Source of the DNA: Erodium maritimum
Taxonomy: Eukaryota > Streptophyta > Magnoliopsida > Geraniales > Geraniaceae
Length of the DNA stretch: 64,000 nucleotides
NCBI GenBank assembly: GCA_963921825.1
Contig: OY997588.1
Span: 131,223,203-131,287,202 of the forward strand
Direction: 5' to 3'
A model generated the notes under the pieces. That model saw nothing but the letters and a program-made list of their open reading frames with translations, did not search any database and was not told the origin of the DNA. The translations under genes were made by a program, and so were the position numbers. Position 1 is the first letter of the stretch. Every line of letters begins with the position of its first letter. This document shows, piece by piece, positions 25,214 through 35,364 of the stretch.

Positions 25214-25557
25214 CAGATTCTAAAAATCGTTAGGCGCTAGTCGGACGGTTAGGAGATTTAGGAATTAATCGAGGACTAGACGGGGATTAATCGGATTTGT
25301 ATTTTTCTATTTTTAAAATTTTCAATACATATATTACTACATATAGAAACAAAATATGAATTTAATTATATTAAAAATGGTAACAAATATTTAAAATACC
25401 TAAAAAACAACACCAAACAACTCAAAAGCACAATCACTAATAACACTAACACCAAATAACTCTGCACAACCATCTAATTATTTTAATTTAGTCACTATAT
25501 TATGCAAAATTGTTCTAGACGCCTAGGCGGTGCCCATTCGATATTTTTAGAACACTG
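25214..25557. mobile_element. possible hAT-like MITE (~344 bp)
   Basis: The ends are inverted: left CAGATTCTAAAAATCG, right (reverse complement) CAGTGTTCTAAAAATATCG. GGCGCTAG and GCCTAGGCGG subterminal motifs are also present. I see no clear 8-bp target duplication, so family assignment is tentative. The interval 24606-25213 between this and the preceding LINE fragment shows nothing I recognise. Confidence 0.4.
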
Positions 25558-25589
25558 AATTGTGTCCTTCGATCACGGATGTGGAATAT

Positions 25590-26440
25590 GTTTTTTTTAT
25601 AACTGTACTGAAATCAAGATGCGGCTCTTGGTGAAGGTCTGATAGTGGGTTGCATGGAGGCATTTCATCATCCTCCTTATCTGCGAAGTATTTTGCTTAT
25701 CTATAATTATGTCGTCATCATCAACTATTATGTTATGGAGAATGCTTAATGTATGCATGATATCTACAAGAGTTCTTTTGTCTTACACACGAACTGGTCG
25801 GATAATAGTATGATAAAGATCCTACAAACCTCCAAAATATCTCTTAACATCCTCTTTTGCATTTTCTTTATATTGGTCAATTAATATGTCCTTCGCCACT
25901 AATGGGCGAGATAACGTTTACACAAAACTATACCAATTCGAATAAATATTGTTAGTTAAATTCTAAAGATAATTGTAAACCATATCATTAATTAAATATT
26001 CCACGATAAGTTGTTCGCCTTGTAACACTTAAATAAACGATGTTGAGTCACTAAGAACAATAACGTCATTGTTTCGCCCACCCGTGTCAAAGAAGGAATG
26101 TCATATCCTTAAGACTCGTGAGGTAGCTACGTCGAGAATGATGGTTGGGACGCTATGATCTCCCCAAGAGAACCTTACATTCCATGTGATAGGTCAATTC
26201 TTCCACTGTTAATGCATATAGCTAAGGCTTCCAATCATGCCTTGGAACCCGCATTTTTATCTGGTGCACAATTAACAAATTATGTCAGCAATATTGGGCA
26301 TTCAAAGATATTCTTGAGCATATACGACGATCATGCCAATACACAATCTATATAGGCACTTCAGAATGATGGGGAAACCTATTCACAGGGCTTAGAGAGT
26401 CTTCTTAGCAACCATAAGTAAGCATATGAATGCAGCCGTA
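25590..26440 (-). pseudogene. PIF/Harbinger transposase relic
   Basis: Read through stops and frameshifts on the minus strand, the order matches the DDE nuclease of plant PIF/Harbinger (HARBI1/ALP1-like) transposases. GFQGMIGSLSYMH with QWKN (about 26245-26185) corresponds to the first-Asp region, although the Asp codon is changed. SFFDTGGRNNDVIVL (about 26090-26045) is the second-Asp region. VLQGEQL, then KEDVKRYFGG, and finally TLVDIMHTLSILHNIIVDDD (about 25790-25730) is the C-terminal helix. Several stops are present, so it is inactive. No terminal repeats were identified. Confidence 0.78.
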
Positions 26441-26469
26441 CATTTATGGTGTTGAGTATACCTTAGGAC

Positions 26470-26805
26470 ACCGTACATTTATGGTGTTGAGTAAACCTTA
26501 GGACATCAAGAACGTCACAATTTTGAAAATAAAATTGGTCATACTCCATAATACCCACCATAGTGCAAAGAAACAGGGTCTTTTCCATCTTGAATTGACG
26601 TCAAAACAGATTTGTATCGTAAATAGGCCACATTTTTGTCATGCATTTATGGTGTGGAGTAAACCTTAGGACATCAAGAACGTCACAATTTTGAAAATAA
26701 AATTATTCATACTCCACATGCCCGCCATAGTGCAAAGACACAGGGTCTTTTCCATCTTGAATTGACGTCAAAACAGATTTGTGTCGTAAATAGGCCACAT
26801 TTGTG
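26470..26805. repeat. tandem duplication, two ~168-bp units
   Basis: The motif GAGTAAACCTTAGGACATCAAG recurs with 168-bp spacing (near 26490 and 26658), followed in both units by CAGGGTCTTTTCCATCTTG. A shorter partial copy precedes at about 26440-26470. It is next to the Harbinger relic and may be part of that transposon. From 26806 to 27225 I see only unassigned AT-moderate sequence. Confidence 0.75.
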
Positions 26806-27225
26806 TCGTAAAGAGGCCACTCAGTAAAATAACCATTTATGAGTCGATTTGTTACCTAAATCTTCTCGAGGACATGCGAGCGAACGGAGCAAGTCCTAAG
26901 CATTCCAATGTTACCCCCGTTTAACCTCCCCATAAATTTCTGTAAGGTGGAATTCCTAAACTCTAGCCTTGAAAATTCTGGCATTTGTGTGCCTATTGTT
27001 AGTCCCTAGGATAGTAACTTCCATCTCCTTCTTCCATAACATCATAGGCCGGCTCTGATGCTCTTCTGACGCAATCAGACAGTCTGATTGGTACCCGAGT
27101 TGTAACTTCAACGTTCCCAGTCGATCAATCAGTGTGAATCTCATAAGAAAACAATGTGCAACCTATGATGACCCACAATGCCCTTGAGGTGTTCAGTCGT
27201 CGCCGATTAACCCAACTCGCGGTAA

Positions 27226-27425
27226 NNNNNNNNNNNNNNNNNNNNNNNNNNNNNNNNNNNNNNNNNNNNNNNNNNNNNNNNNNNNNNNNNNNNNNNNNNN
27301 NNNNNNNNNNNNNNNNNNNNNNNNNNNNNNNNNNNNNNNNNNNNNNNNNNNNNNNNNNNNNNNNNNNNNNNNNNNNNNNNNNNNNNNNNNNNNNNNNNNN
27401 NNNNNNNNNNNNNNNNNNNNNNNNN
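27226..27425. other. assembly gap (200 N)
   Basis: Exactly 200 consecutive Ns, a size typical of an arbitrary gap placeholder. It hides the left end of the copia 5' LTR and its target duplication. Confidence 0.99.
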
Positions 27426-27501
27426 AAGAGCTTATCCTCCATTTTTTTCTTGTTGGATGATGATTCAGAGATCAAAGGATTGAGATCAAGTTCTTGGGTG
27501 G

Positions 27502-30500
27502 TCGGGATCAAGTATCAAAATAAGTCTAGAGAGAGTGTAAGAACCGCCCCTGTTCGATCCCGGTCGAACCGGAGGTTTTTGGCGAAAGTTGACTTTTTAC
27601 TGGAAAAGTCAACCGATGACTCCGGGAGTCATTCGGGACCTTTCCGGGGCCCAAAAAGGTTAGCCTCGTTATGGTTAGCTTAGTTGGGTCGTTTCCTTTC
27701 AAACGGCTGTAATTGTGAAAAAGTCAACTCGGGGTCAATTCGGTCAAACCTCGAGTCTTAATGAAGTTAATTAATTAGTTGCTGAGATATTTGAATAAGA
27801 AGTGGTCCCCACATGGACACTTGTCCATGGTGGCTTGGGTGAGAAGAAATGGGGCAAGATTACCCTTTTACCCTTAAAACTTAGACATTTTTGGCTTTGT
27901 AGCAAGAGGGCATTATGGACATCTCTCACCTAGGTTTTAAGGATACATTGGGTGACACTTCAGCCCATTTTGAGAGTGGTGGCTGAAATTACCAAGGGAG
28001 GAGAGAGAGAGAAGCTCCCATGGAAGCTTGAAGAAGAAGCAAGGAAATGGAGGAAGCTTTTTTTTTCCCATTTCTACCTCGAATCATCTCCCAAACTACA
28101 TTTTCTTCATCTCCTTTCCACCCTTAAGGTAAATCATCTATCTATTTTCGTTTTGGATGATTTCTACTTAGTGGGTTTGATGGAAAAATGCTAAGAACTA
28201 GTTGGGTGTTCATGGGTTTGGGTTTTTGTTGACAGATGATGATTTATTGAGAGAAAAGGGAGTTAGATGATGGTTTTTAATTGGGTTTATGGAGTTTTGA
28301 TGAAGACCCATGATGGGTATTGAGTTATTGACGTTTATGGAGCTGTTTTTGAGGTTTTTGATGGTTAAAAATGGAGGTTTTCGAGTTTTTTTTCGTGAAA
28401 TCGAAGCTGGAGGAAGAAGGACGAACCTGTCCAGACCCGTCACAGATCCGTGACGGGGACCGTGACGGAGGACGTCACGGCTCCGTGAGGAAGACCGTGA
28501 CGGAGGACGTCACGGCTCCGTGAGGAAGACCGTGACGGCGCTAGTCACAGCTCCGTGAGGAGAACCATGACGGTGCAGACCAGAGGTTTGTGACCCGAAC
28601 CGTGACAGACCAGAGTTGGGCCTTTTGGGCCCATTTTGTTGCATTTCGAGTAATTAGGACGGTTATCTATAACCGAGTCCTTTAGGGATTAATTAGGAAT
28701 GTTTTCCTCTTTAAACCATTTGTGAATTACTCTTGATTTGAGTCTTTAATTGTGATCCAAAACTTTGGACCCGAGCTTGACGGAGGAGGAGGCTTTTGGA
28801 CCTCGTGAAGCGACAAGGAGGAAGCTAGTCAGGTCGTCCGCTGCTGGATTGGATTGCTTTTGAGGTAGGGAAGAGTAGTAAATTTCCGCTTTTAATTTAA
28901 AGAGTGCTAATAGTATGCATATAGGATAATAATAACCGGAAGAGTCTTAGTTTGCATATAGGATGTGATTCACTAGAATAACCACTTTCAGTTATGGGAA
29001 TTGTCGTGTTGTAGAATGGCCATGTCGAGCCTTAGGATTGCGGGTTGGTTGTGTTTGATTATGGTTGTTCGTCCTTAAATGTCAATGCATAATACACTCT
29101 TGGTTAAGTTAAGAATCATAGTATGCCTTATGAATTATGATGAATGCAATATGAATGTTTGTTTCGTGATATGATTGGTTGAATGAATGAGATGTATGTG
29201 ATATGATTGTTGTCTTGTGATATGATCGGGTGAATGATAAACCGATATGGTATTCTTGGTAAGTTGGTACTATAAGTTTGGTGTAGTGTGGTTGTGTGGC
29301 ATTGTGTGTTGTGACTTGTACCCTGAGTGACGAGAAGATACCCGACCGAAGTGTGTGACGGTCCGGTATGTGTGCATTGAGATTTTCCCCGATGTGTGTT
29401 CGGGGAAGACATCTAGACCGAGGGATATACCAGTATGATGTATGTTGTTTCACCCCGATGCTGTGTGTCCGGGAAGACATCTAGACCGATGGACATTCCG
29501 GTATGATGTAGTGTTTCACCCCGATGCTGTGTGTCCGGGAAGACATCTAGGCCGATGGGCATTCCGGTATAATGTATTTGCTTCACCCTGATGTTGTGTG
29601 TCCAGGAAGACATCTAGGTCGAGGGTATATTCCGGTATGGTGTATTTTGTTGAGTCGTGCGGGTGATCGGTTTGTCATGGTTGCTTGTCTTGAGTCGTGT
29701 GGCATCGGATCTGAGTAACGTTCGTAGTGGTCTTAGTAGTTTAAAGGTACCATTATTCATGTGTTTCTTTAAGTTGGATGCCTTATCGATATCTTTATGT
29801 TTTTGTTAGGTTCTATTTACCTTATCAGTTTTAGTAGGAGTTACTAATCGAGTATTTCTGGTAACGGAGCGGGAGTTCTTTTCCCTTTACTACTTTTTCC
29901 TACTGAGCGAAAGCTCACCCCCTCTGTTTTACTGTTTTACAGGTTTCGGTGATGAGTTGGTGTAGAGGACGTCTCATAGCTCGGGAGCTCCCCGAGAGTC
30001 CAGGGTTAGTTATTTAGTAGAGACGTATTTTCCATTTTTGTACTAAACTTTGTTTTACTTGCTGGATTTGAGCGTTTGACTCTTGTTTATCGGAGTTGTT
30101 TGTATTATAACTAAATTGGAGATTTATTTCGTTTAAGTTTACTTTTATCTTTACTATTTAATTATTATTTTAGTTCACGTCTCGAGTCCGGTCAAAACCG
30201 GATTTGGGGCTTGACAGAGAGGCTCCTCCCTCTCTCTAAACTCTTCTCTCTTCCTCGTCTCGACCTCGCCGCGTCGTTCCTCCCTCCACCGCCGGTGATC
30301 TCCTCTCTAGGAGATTTCCGGCGGTGCCCCCCGTCTCCTCCCCTGTCCCTCTTTTGTTTTCTTCTTCCTCTACCCTCCATCTCCCTCTTTCCCCCTTTCT
30401 AACCCTTCCTTCCTTTCTGAGAAGCTCAGATCTGGCGATTGCTTCTCCCTTCGTCGGTAGATCGGCCTCTTTTTCGCGGTGGGAGCTGTTTCTTTGACCT

Positions 30501-31499
30501 CTTTGTCTAGATCGACGCGGATCTGGGTTTTCTCTCCTACTGACTTCGTGGGGTGAAGGGAACGAGAATGGAAGGCTCAGATCTGTACGTGGGAGGACTT
30601 TCCCCTTCTTCGTCGGGGGATTGTTGCAGCTCCGGCCTTCCATTTTCTCCGATCCGCTGGTGATGCTCGTCTCGGGACACGCTTGGTCTCGTCTCCTCGC
30701 ACCGGCAGCAGTTGTGACCTGTTTTCGTCGGAGCTAGCAAAAGTGGAAGAGGCCTTTGGCCTGATCCTTGGCCAGGTTAGATCTCGACTGAGAAGCCTGT
30801 CTTTTCCTCGAATTTATTCCTTGGACCCTCGCCTGGTGTTGGCCGGCGAGGGATAAACTGAGTTCTTCCTTGGCCGGTGGACTTCAGGTAGGGATGGCGT
30901 GACCTTGAGGTGTTTCTCCTCTTCCTTGGTTTGGATTGAGTCCTTTTCTCTTTTGGCACTTCTTTTTCGATCCTCTGCCCTCGCTTCTTCTCGGCCATTG
31001 TTGGGCCGAGCTTGCCGGTTCAAGGTGTAGGCCGCCGGCAAGTCCCTTGGGTGATGTATACTCTTTCCAGAAGGCAGGGGATTGGACTAGTAGTTCCATT
31101 TGGGTTAGGGCTTCTTTCTTTTTCAAGGTTTTGGTTTGTTTCCTCTAGTTTTGGCTTGGGTTTTTTTTCGTCTGTTTTGCTGATGCGATTCAAGGTTGGT
31201 ATATCTAGGTTTGAGACCCTTTTTTTCTTGGTTTTTCTTCATGGTTGGTAAATCTGGGAATTCAGGTCCTGTTGTAATTTTATTTTCGTTTTAGTTTGGT
31301 TGGTTGGTTCTTCCTCCCTGATGTTTGGGGTTGTATTCTTGTATTCCTTGTTGTATCCTTGTTCATATTACTTGTAATCCCCTCAGCTTGTTGAGGGTCC
31401 TGTTGTGAGGTTCCATTGGAATGCTCTTCCTTGTTTCATCACCTGATCTCCATTTCGGACATCATTTTATTTAAATATGCTTTGTTGATCAAAAAAAAA
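27502..31499 (+). mobile_element. LINE insertion in the copia 5' LTR (itself split by LTR-C)
   Basis: The insertion is bracketed by a 12-bp direct repeat GTTCTTGGGTGG (27490-27501 and 31500-31511; the intact LTR copy has it once near 38033). Excluding LTR-C it is about 1.3 kb. It comprises a pyrimidine-rich 5' UTR-like start (30222-30420), no readable ORF2, and a LINE-like 3' UTR (31140-31490) ending GTTGATC then nine As. The short length and lack of RT suggest a non-autonomous or internally deleted LINE. Arg-rich reverse-strand ORFs here are composition artefacts. Confidence 0.75.
27536..30216 (+). mobile_element. Ty3-gypsy solo LTR-C
   Basis: TGTAAGAACCGCCCC ... GGGGCTTGACA, 2681 bp, with perfect 5-bp duplication GAGAG (27531-27535 and 30217-30221). 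Internal order: dyad CATGGACACTTGTCCATG (27812-27829); donor CTTAAG|GTAAAT (GT at 28129); CACGGCTCCGTGA-rich GC cassette (28437-28615); aggtaggg; minisatellite (29318-29640); hairpin TGAGC-GAAA-GCTCA (29904-29917); acceptor GTTTTACAG|G (AG at 29941-29942). Confidence 0.94.
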
Positions 31500-31590
31500 G
31501 TTCTTGGGTGGCTTCAGCTTGGGAGAGAAGATCAAGAAAGGTGCTACTTCTTTTTTGGGTCTGTGTGTGGCTAAATTTTGGGCAACATAT

Positions 31591-31615
31591 AGATGGAGCA
31601 TTAAATGCTCCATCT
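31591..31615. repeat. 25-nt perfect palindrome in copia 5' LTR
   Basis: The arms AGATGGAGCATT and AATGCTCCATCT are separated by one base. It is identical in the 3' LTR at 38125-38149. This is a potential cruciform or hairpin. Confidence 0.85.
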
Positions 31616-32233
31616 TATTTGTGTATAGCCACGGGAGAGATCTAAAGATCAAGCACAAGTGATCTTGTTGGCGGAGTTCCATTACCAAGGGGTTATTTGG
31701 TGTTTATATCTGGAGCAGTAAAATACCAAGGAGAGCCGTGTTGTTGTATGGTTGAGCATCAACAGGTAAATCAAGAGCAAAATCAGAAGGTTCTAGTTGT
31801 TTGGTGATTTTCTGTGGCAAATAGGACAAACATCAAAGGTCATTCTTGATTCTATTTATCGGTAACAAAAGATAGGTTAATTTCTTTTGTGGATTACCGA
31901 CTTGTATTGAGAAATAGGGAATTAGGGTTGTAATTCTCAGGTTATTTCTCGAATAATACAAGGAGCTCGTCGTTGTCCCGTGGACGTAGGCACATTGCCG
32001 AACCACGTAAATTGCTTGTCTCGGTTTAATTTTTGCACTTTATTATTTGTTCTGGTTATTTCGGCTTCTCAAACATTTAGCATTTATCGACTGAGTCTTG
32101 GGATCGGGTGTTAGAAAGTTTGGTTATCGGTGTTCGTTGTGGATTGGATCGTGTCAGTTCTTTTCCACGGATCCGATTGATTTTCCGGGTGAGTCTTGTA
32201 TTCCGGTTTTGGGGGTACTAGATTTACAACAAG

Positions 32234-32333
32234 TGGTATCAGAGCCCGGTGGAGCTACAAGTGGTATCAGAGCTACTGGTTTGAGCTTCAAGTGGTATCA
32301 GGCTACTGGTTGAGCTTCAAGTAGTAGCAGAGC
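32234..32333 (+). other. tandemly repeated tRNA-iMet primer-binding site (about 4 copies)
   Basis: TGGTATCAGAGC, the complement of the initiator tRNA-Met 3' end, lies 2 nt after the LTR. It recurs perfectly at 32262-32273, as TGGTATCAGGC at 32293 and as TAGTAGCAGAGC at 32322. The spacing is 28, 31 and 29 bp, and units share GAGCTWCAAG linkers. Normal copia elements carry one such site. Confidence 0.85.
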
Positions 32334-32341
32334 ATCATGTT

Positions 32342-35330
32342 TTGGCTGGTGGATTGGTTATTGCTATTATTAATGTGTTTGCAAATATGTTTGGTAAAAC
32401 GTCCACATCTCAGGAAAAGGGTTATGTGAAGGTTCATGGGTTCGATATTCTTCGATTTAATGGACGGAACAATTTTAAAGCTTTCCAGATGGATTTTAAA
32501 GACATTCTGGTTAGTTTGGATCAGTTTGATGCGTTGGGAGATAAACCATCAGAGGGTGATCAACTTGAGAGGTGGAACAAGATGGATAAGAAGGCTTGTA
32601 GTACGATCCGTTTGTGTCTTTCTCGGAATGTGGCTTACAATTTTGCTGATGAGACCACCGCCAAGGGTAGTTGGGATAAGCTTCACGCTATGTATCTTCA
32701 AAAGATCAGATGAGTGTGATGTATTTGCAGAAGAAGCTCTTCATTTTCAGGCTGCAATCAGGTAGACTTATGACTGATCATATCACTGAGTTTGAGTGCT
32801 TGTACTCAGATTGTGTTAGCTTGGGAGCTAAGTTTGAAGATAGTCAAAAAGCTTTATTCTTGTTGATTTCTTTGTTGCTGGAATGGGAGCCATTTGTTGA
32901 TCAGATGACTATGATGAACAAGGAGAAGTTTGTGTATAGTGATATTGTTCAGTCTACTTGAAAAGGCTTCTAGGAAGAGTGATGTAAGCGAGGACGTTCT
33001 AGCACATGGTCTCTCGGTTACAACAAGGAGAAATTCAGACAAGAGGTACAACAACAATAGAAGAAGTCGATCTCAATTGAGAGGAAGAGATATCTCTAAG
33101 GTTAATTGTTACAAGTGTAAGCAAAATGGTTATTACAAGAAGGATTGTCCAGAGTGGAAGGATAATCGCACCATACAAGAGACATGAGATAGAGGCGTGG
33201 TAAATGTGGTTGAGGCACCGGAGATAGTTGAGGATATTCATATCAACAATGATCTAGCGCATGCCTTGACAGCGGGTTCTAGTGATCATTTGTATGATGG
33301 TTGGTTGTTGGATACAGGGGCTTCATATCACTTGTGTCCGGTTCGGGATTGGTTCACCACCTATCGCAAGGTGGAGGGTCGCTCAGTGTATATGGGTAAT
33401 TCTCGACCCTGCAGGATGTTAGGTGTTGGTACAGTCAGATTCCAGCTAGTAGATGGGTCATGTAGACAGCTTACCGAGGTACGTCATATTTCGGATCTTG
33501 CAAGAAGGTTGATTTCTCTTGGGTACTTGAATCTCAGGGTTACATGTATGTTGGTGAGAATGGCTATTGCAACGTTTATCATGGTGACAAGTTGCTATTA
33601 TCGGCAATAAGGCATGTCAATCTCTATTTTCTTCAGGGTAATGTTGTTGAAGGTGGAGTTATGGTCTCCACGGTTATTGATGAGAAGAGCTTGGTTCGCA
33701 CTCAGTTATGGCACATGCGTCTAGGGCATGTAGGTGAGAGTGGATTGAAGACTTTGAGCAGGCGTGGCTTGCTTGGCGGTGACAAGATGGAGAAGCTTGA
33801 TTTCTGTGAGCATTGTGTTTATGGGAAGCAGTGCAGGGTCATTTTTGGTGATGGTATTCACAGCACCGCGGTTATTGTGGACTATATCCACACGGATGTT
33901 TGGGGACCCTCAAGAGTTGCATCGAAGGGTGGGTCCCGGTATTTTGTGTCTTTTATAGACGACTTCAGCCGGAGAGTATGGATCTATACCATGAAGCATA
34001 AAAATGAAGTTAGGGATATTTTCAAGAAGTCGGAAGGCTATGGTTGAGAAGCAGACTGATAGGGTGATCAAGGTTTTGAGATTTGACAATGGCGGTGAGT
34101 ACACCGAGGATCCCCTTAAGGATTTCTGTGCAGAACATGGCATCAAGAGACACTTCACGGTGAAAAATACACCACAATAGAACGGGGTAGCAGAGCGGAT
34201 GAATCATACCCTGTTAGAGAGAGCACGGTGCATGTTGTCCAATGCGGGTTTGGGCAGATTATGGTGGGCTGAAGAAGTAAATAAAGCGTGCTACTTCATT
34301 AACCGATCTCCTTCATCGGCTATTGAGTCCAAGGTTCCTATGGAGGTATGGTCCGATATTCCTTCTGATTATTCTTACTTGAGAGCATTTGGTTGTCCGG
34401 CTTACTATCAAGTGAAAGAGGATAAGATTGGAGTACGGGCCAAGAAGGCTATTTTTCTCGATTATCTTGAGAATGTGAAGGGGTACAAGTTATGGTGCCC
34501 GGAAACTTCGAAGTTTGTGTTTAGCCGGGATATTACTTTCCATGAGGAAGCTTTGGTGTAGGAAAAATGTGAAATATGCAAGGATGGATCTCCTATTTGG
34601 AGAGGTGATAGCTATGATGAAGATAAAGAAGATTATCATCAGATGGAGCTTGGAGCTCCTAGTTCTAGTTCTCAAGCAGGTAGTTCTTCGGAGGTGGTAC
34701 CTGATGAGGCAGTTATTGATGATGAGGTTCCTATTGATAGGAACGAGGCCTTTACACACCAACAGCATATTGAAAGACCGTCTTTGGAAGCGGGTAGAGA
34801 ACCAAGGGTCAGACGAGCACCTAGGAGATTCGGCTATGAGGAAGGTGCAGGTTGTGTTTTTTAGTGAATGATTATGATGTTCCTACTACATACAAACATG
34901 ATTTGTGTGGTGATCACAAAAGGGAGTGGGATGACATCGTGAGACCGATAGGGTGCAAGAGGGTTTTCTCAAAGAAAGACGGGATTCCAAATTCCAAAGG
35001 TAATTGTACAGGTATATGGTACAAGGCAAGATTGGTGGCTAGAGGATATGCACAAAGAGAAGGTGTGGGTTATGATGAGATTTTCTCTCCGGTGGTAAAT
35101 CACAATTCTATCCGAGTCCTATTAGCACAGGTAAAGCAGCTTGTTTTAGAGCTCGAGCGACTTGGTATCAAGACTGCATCCTTGCATGGAGATTTGGAGG
35201 ACGACATATATATGTCGCAGCCCGGTGGTTATGATGTTGTTGGTAAGGAAGACAAGGTTTGTGTGATCAAGTTGGAGCGCTGTCTCAACTTGATCAAGAA
35301 TTCTCGATGTTGATGCCCCTCAGGAGCGGG
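32342..35330 (+). pseudogene. copia gag-pol, frameshifted and truncated in RT
   Basis: Domains in order: gag (GFDILRFNGRNNF, TTAKGSWDKL, 32420-32960); CCHC knuckle with His replaced by Tyr (CYKCKQNGYYKKDC, near 33110); aspartic protease (WLLDTGASYHLC, 33300); integrase HHCC with H-x-H preserved as WHMRLGH and CEHCVYGKQ (33700-33840); integrase core (HTDVWGP, DDFSRRVW) and C-terminus (NRSPSSAIESKVPMEVW); RT start (YKARLVARGYAQREGVGYDEIFSPV, GDLEDDIYMSQPGG, 35020-35240). RT is cut before YADD and RNase H is missing. At least four frameshifts and an internal stop (34177) make it inactive. The gag and protease style suits a Tork-type copia, inferred. Confidence 0.88.
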
Positions 35331-35364
35331 ACCCTTCGGGGTGGGGTCGTTAAGACCCGGTGGA

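Noticed and set aside
26956..27144. 62-aa minus-strand ORF as an exon
   Set aside because: No splice context or family resemblance could be seen; it abuts an assembly gap.
30192..31126. Arg/Lys-rich minus-strand ORFs
   Set aside because: They are complements of the pyrimidine-rich 5' region of a LINE; low complexity, overlapping frames and no domain.
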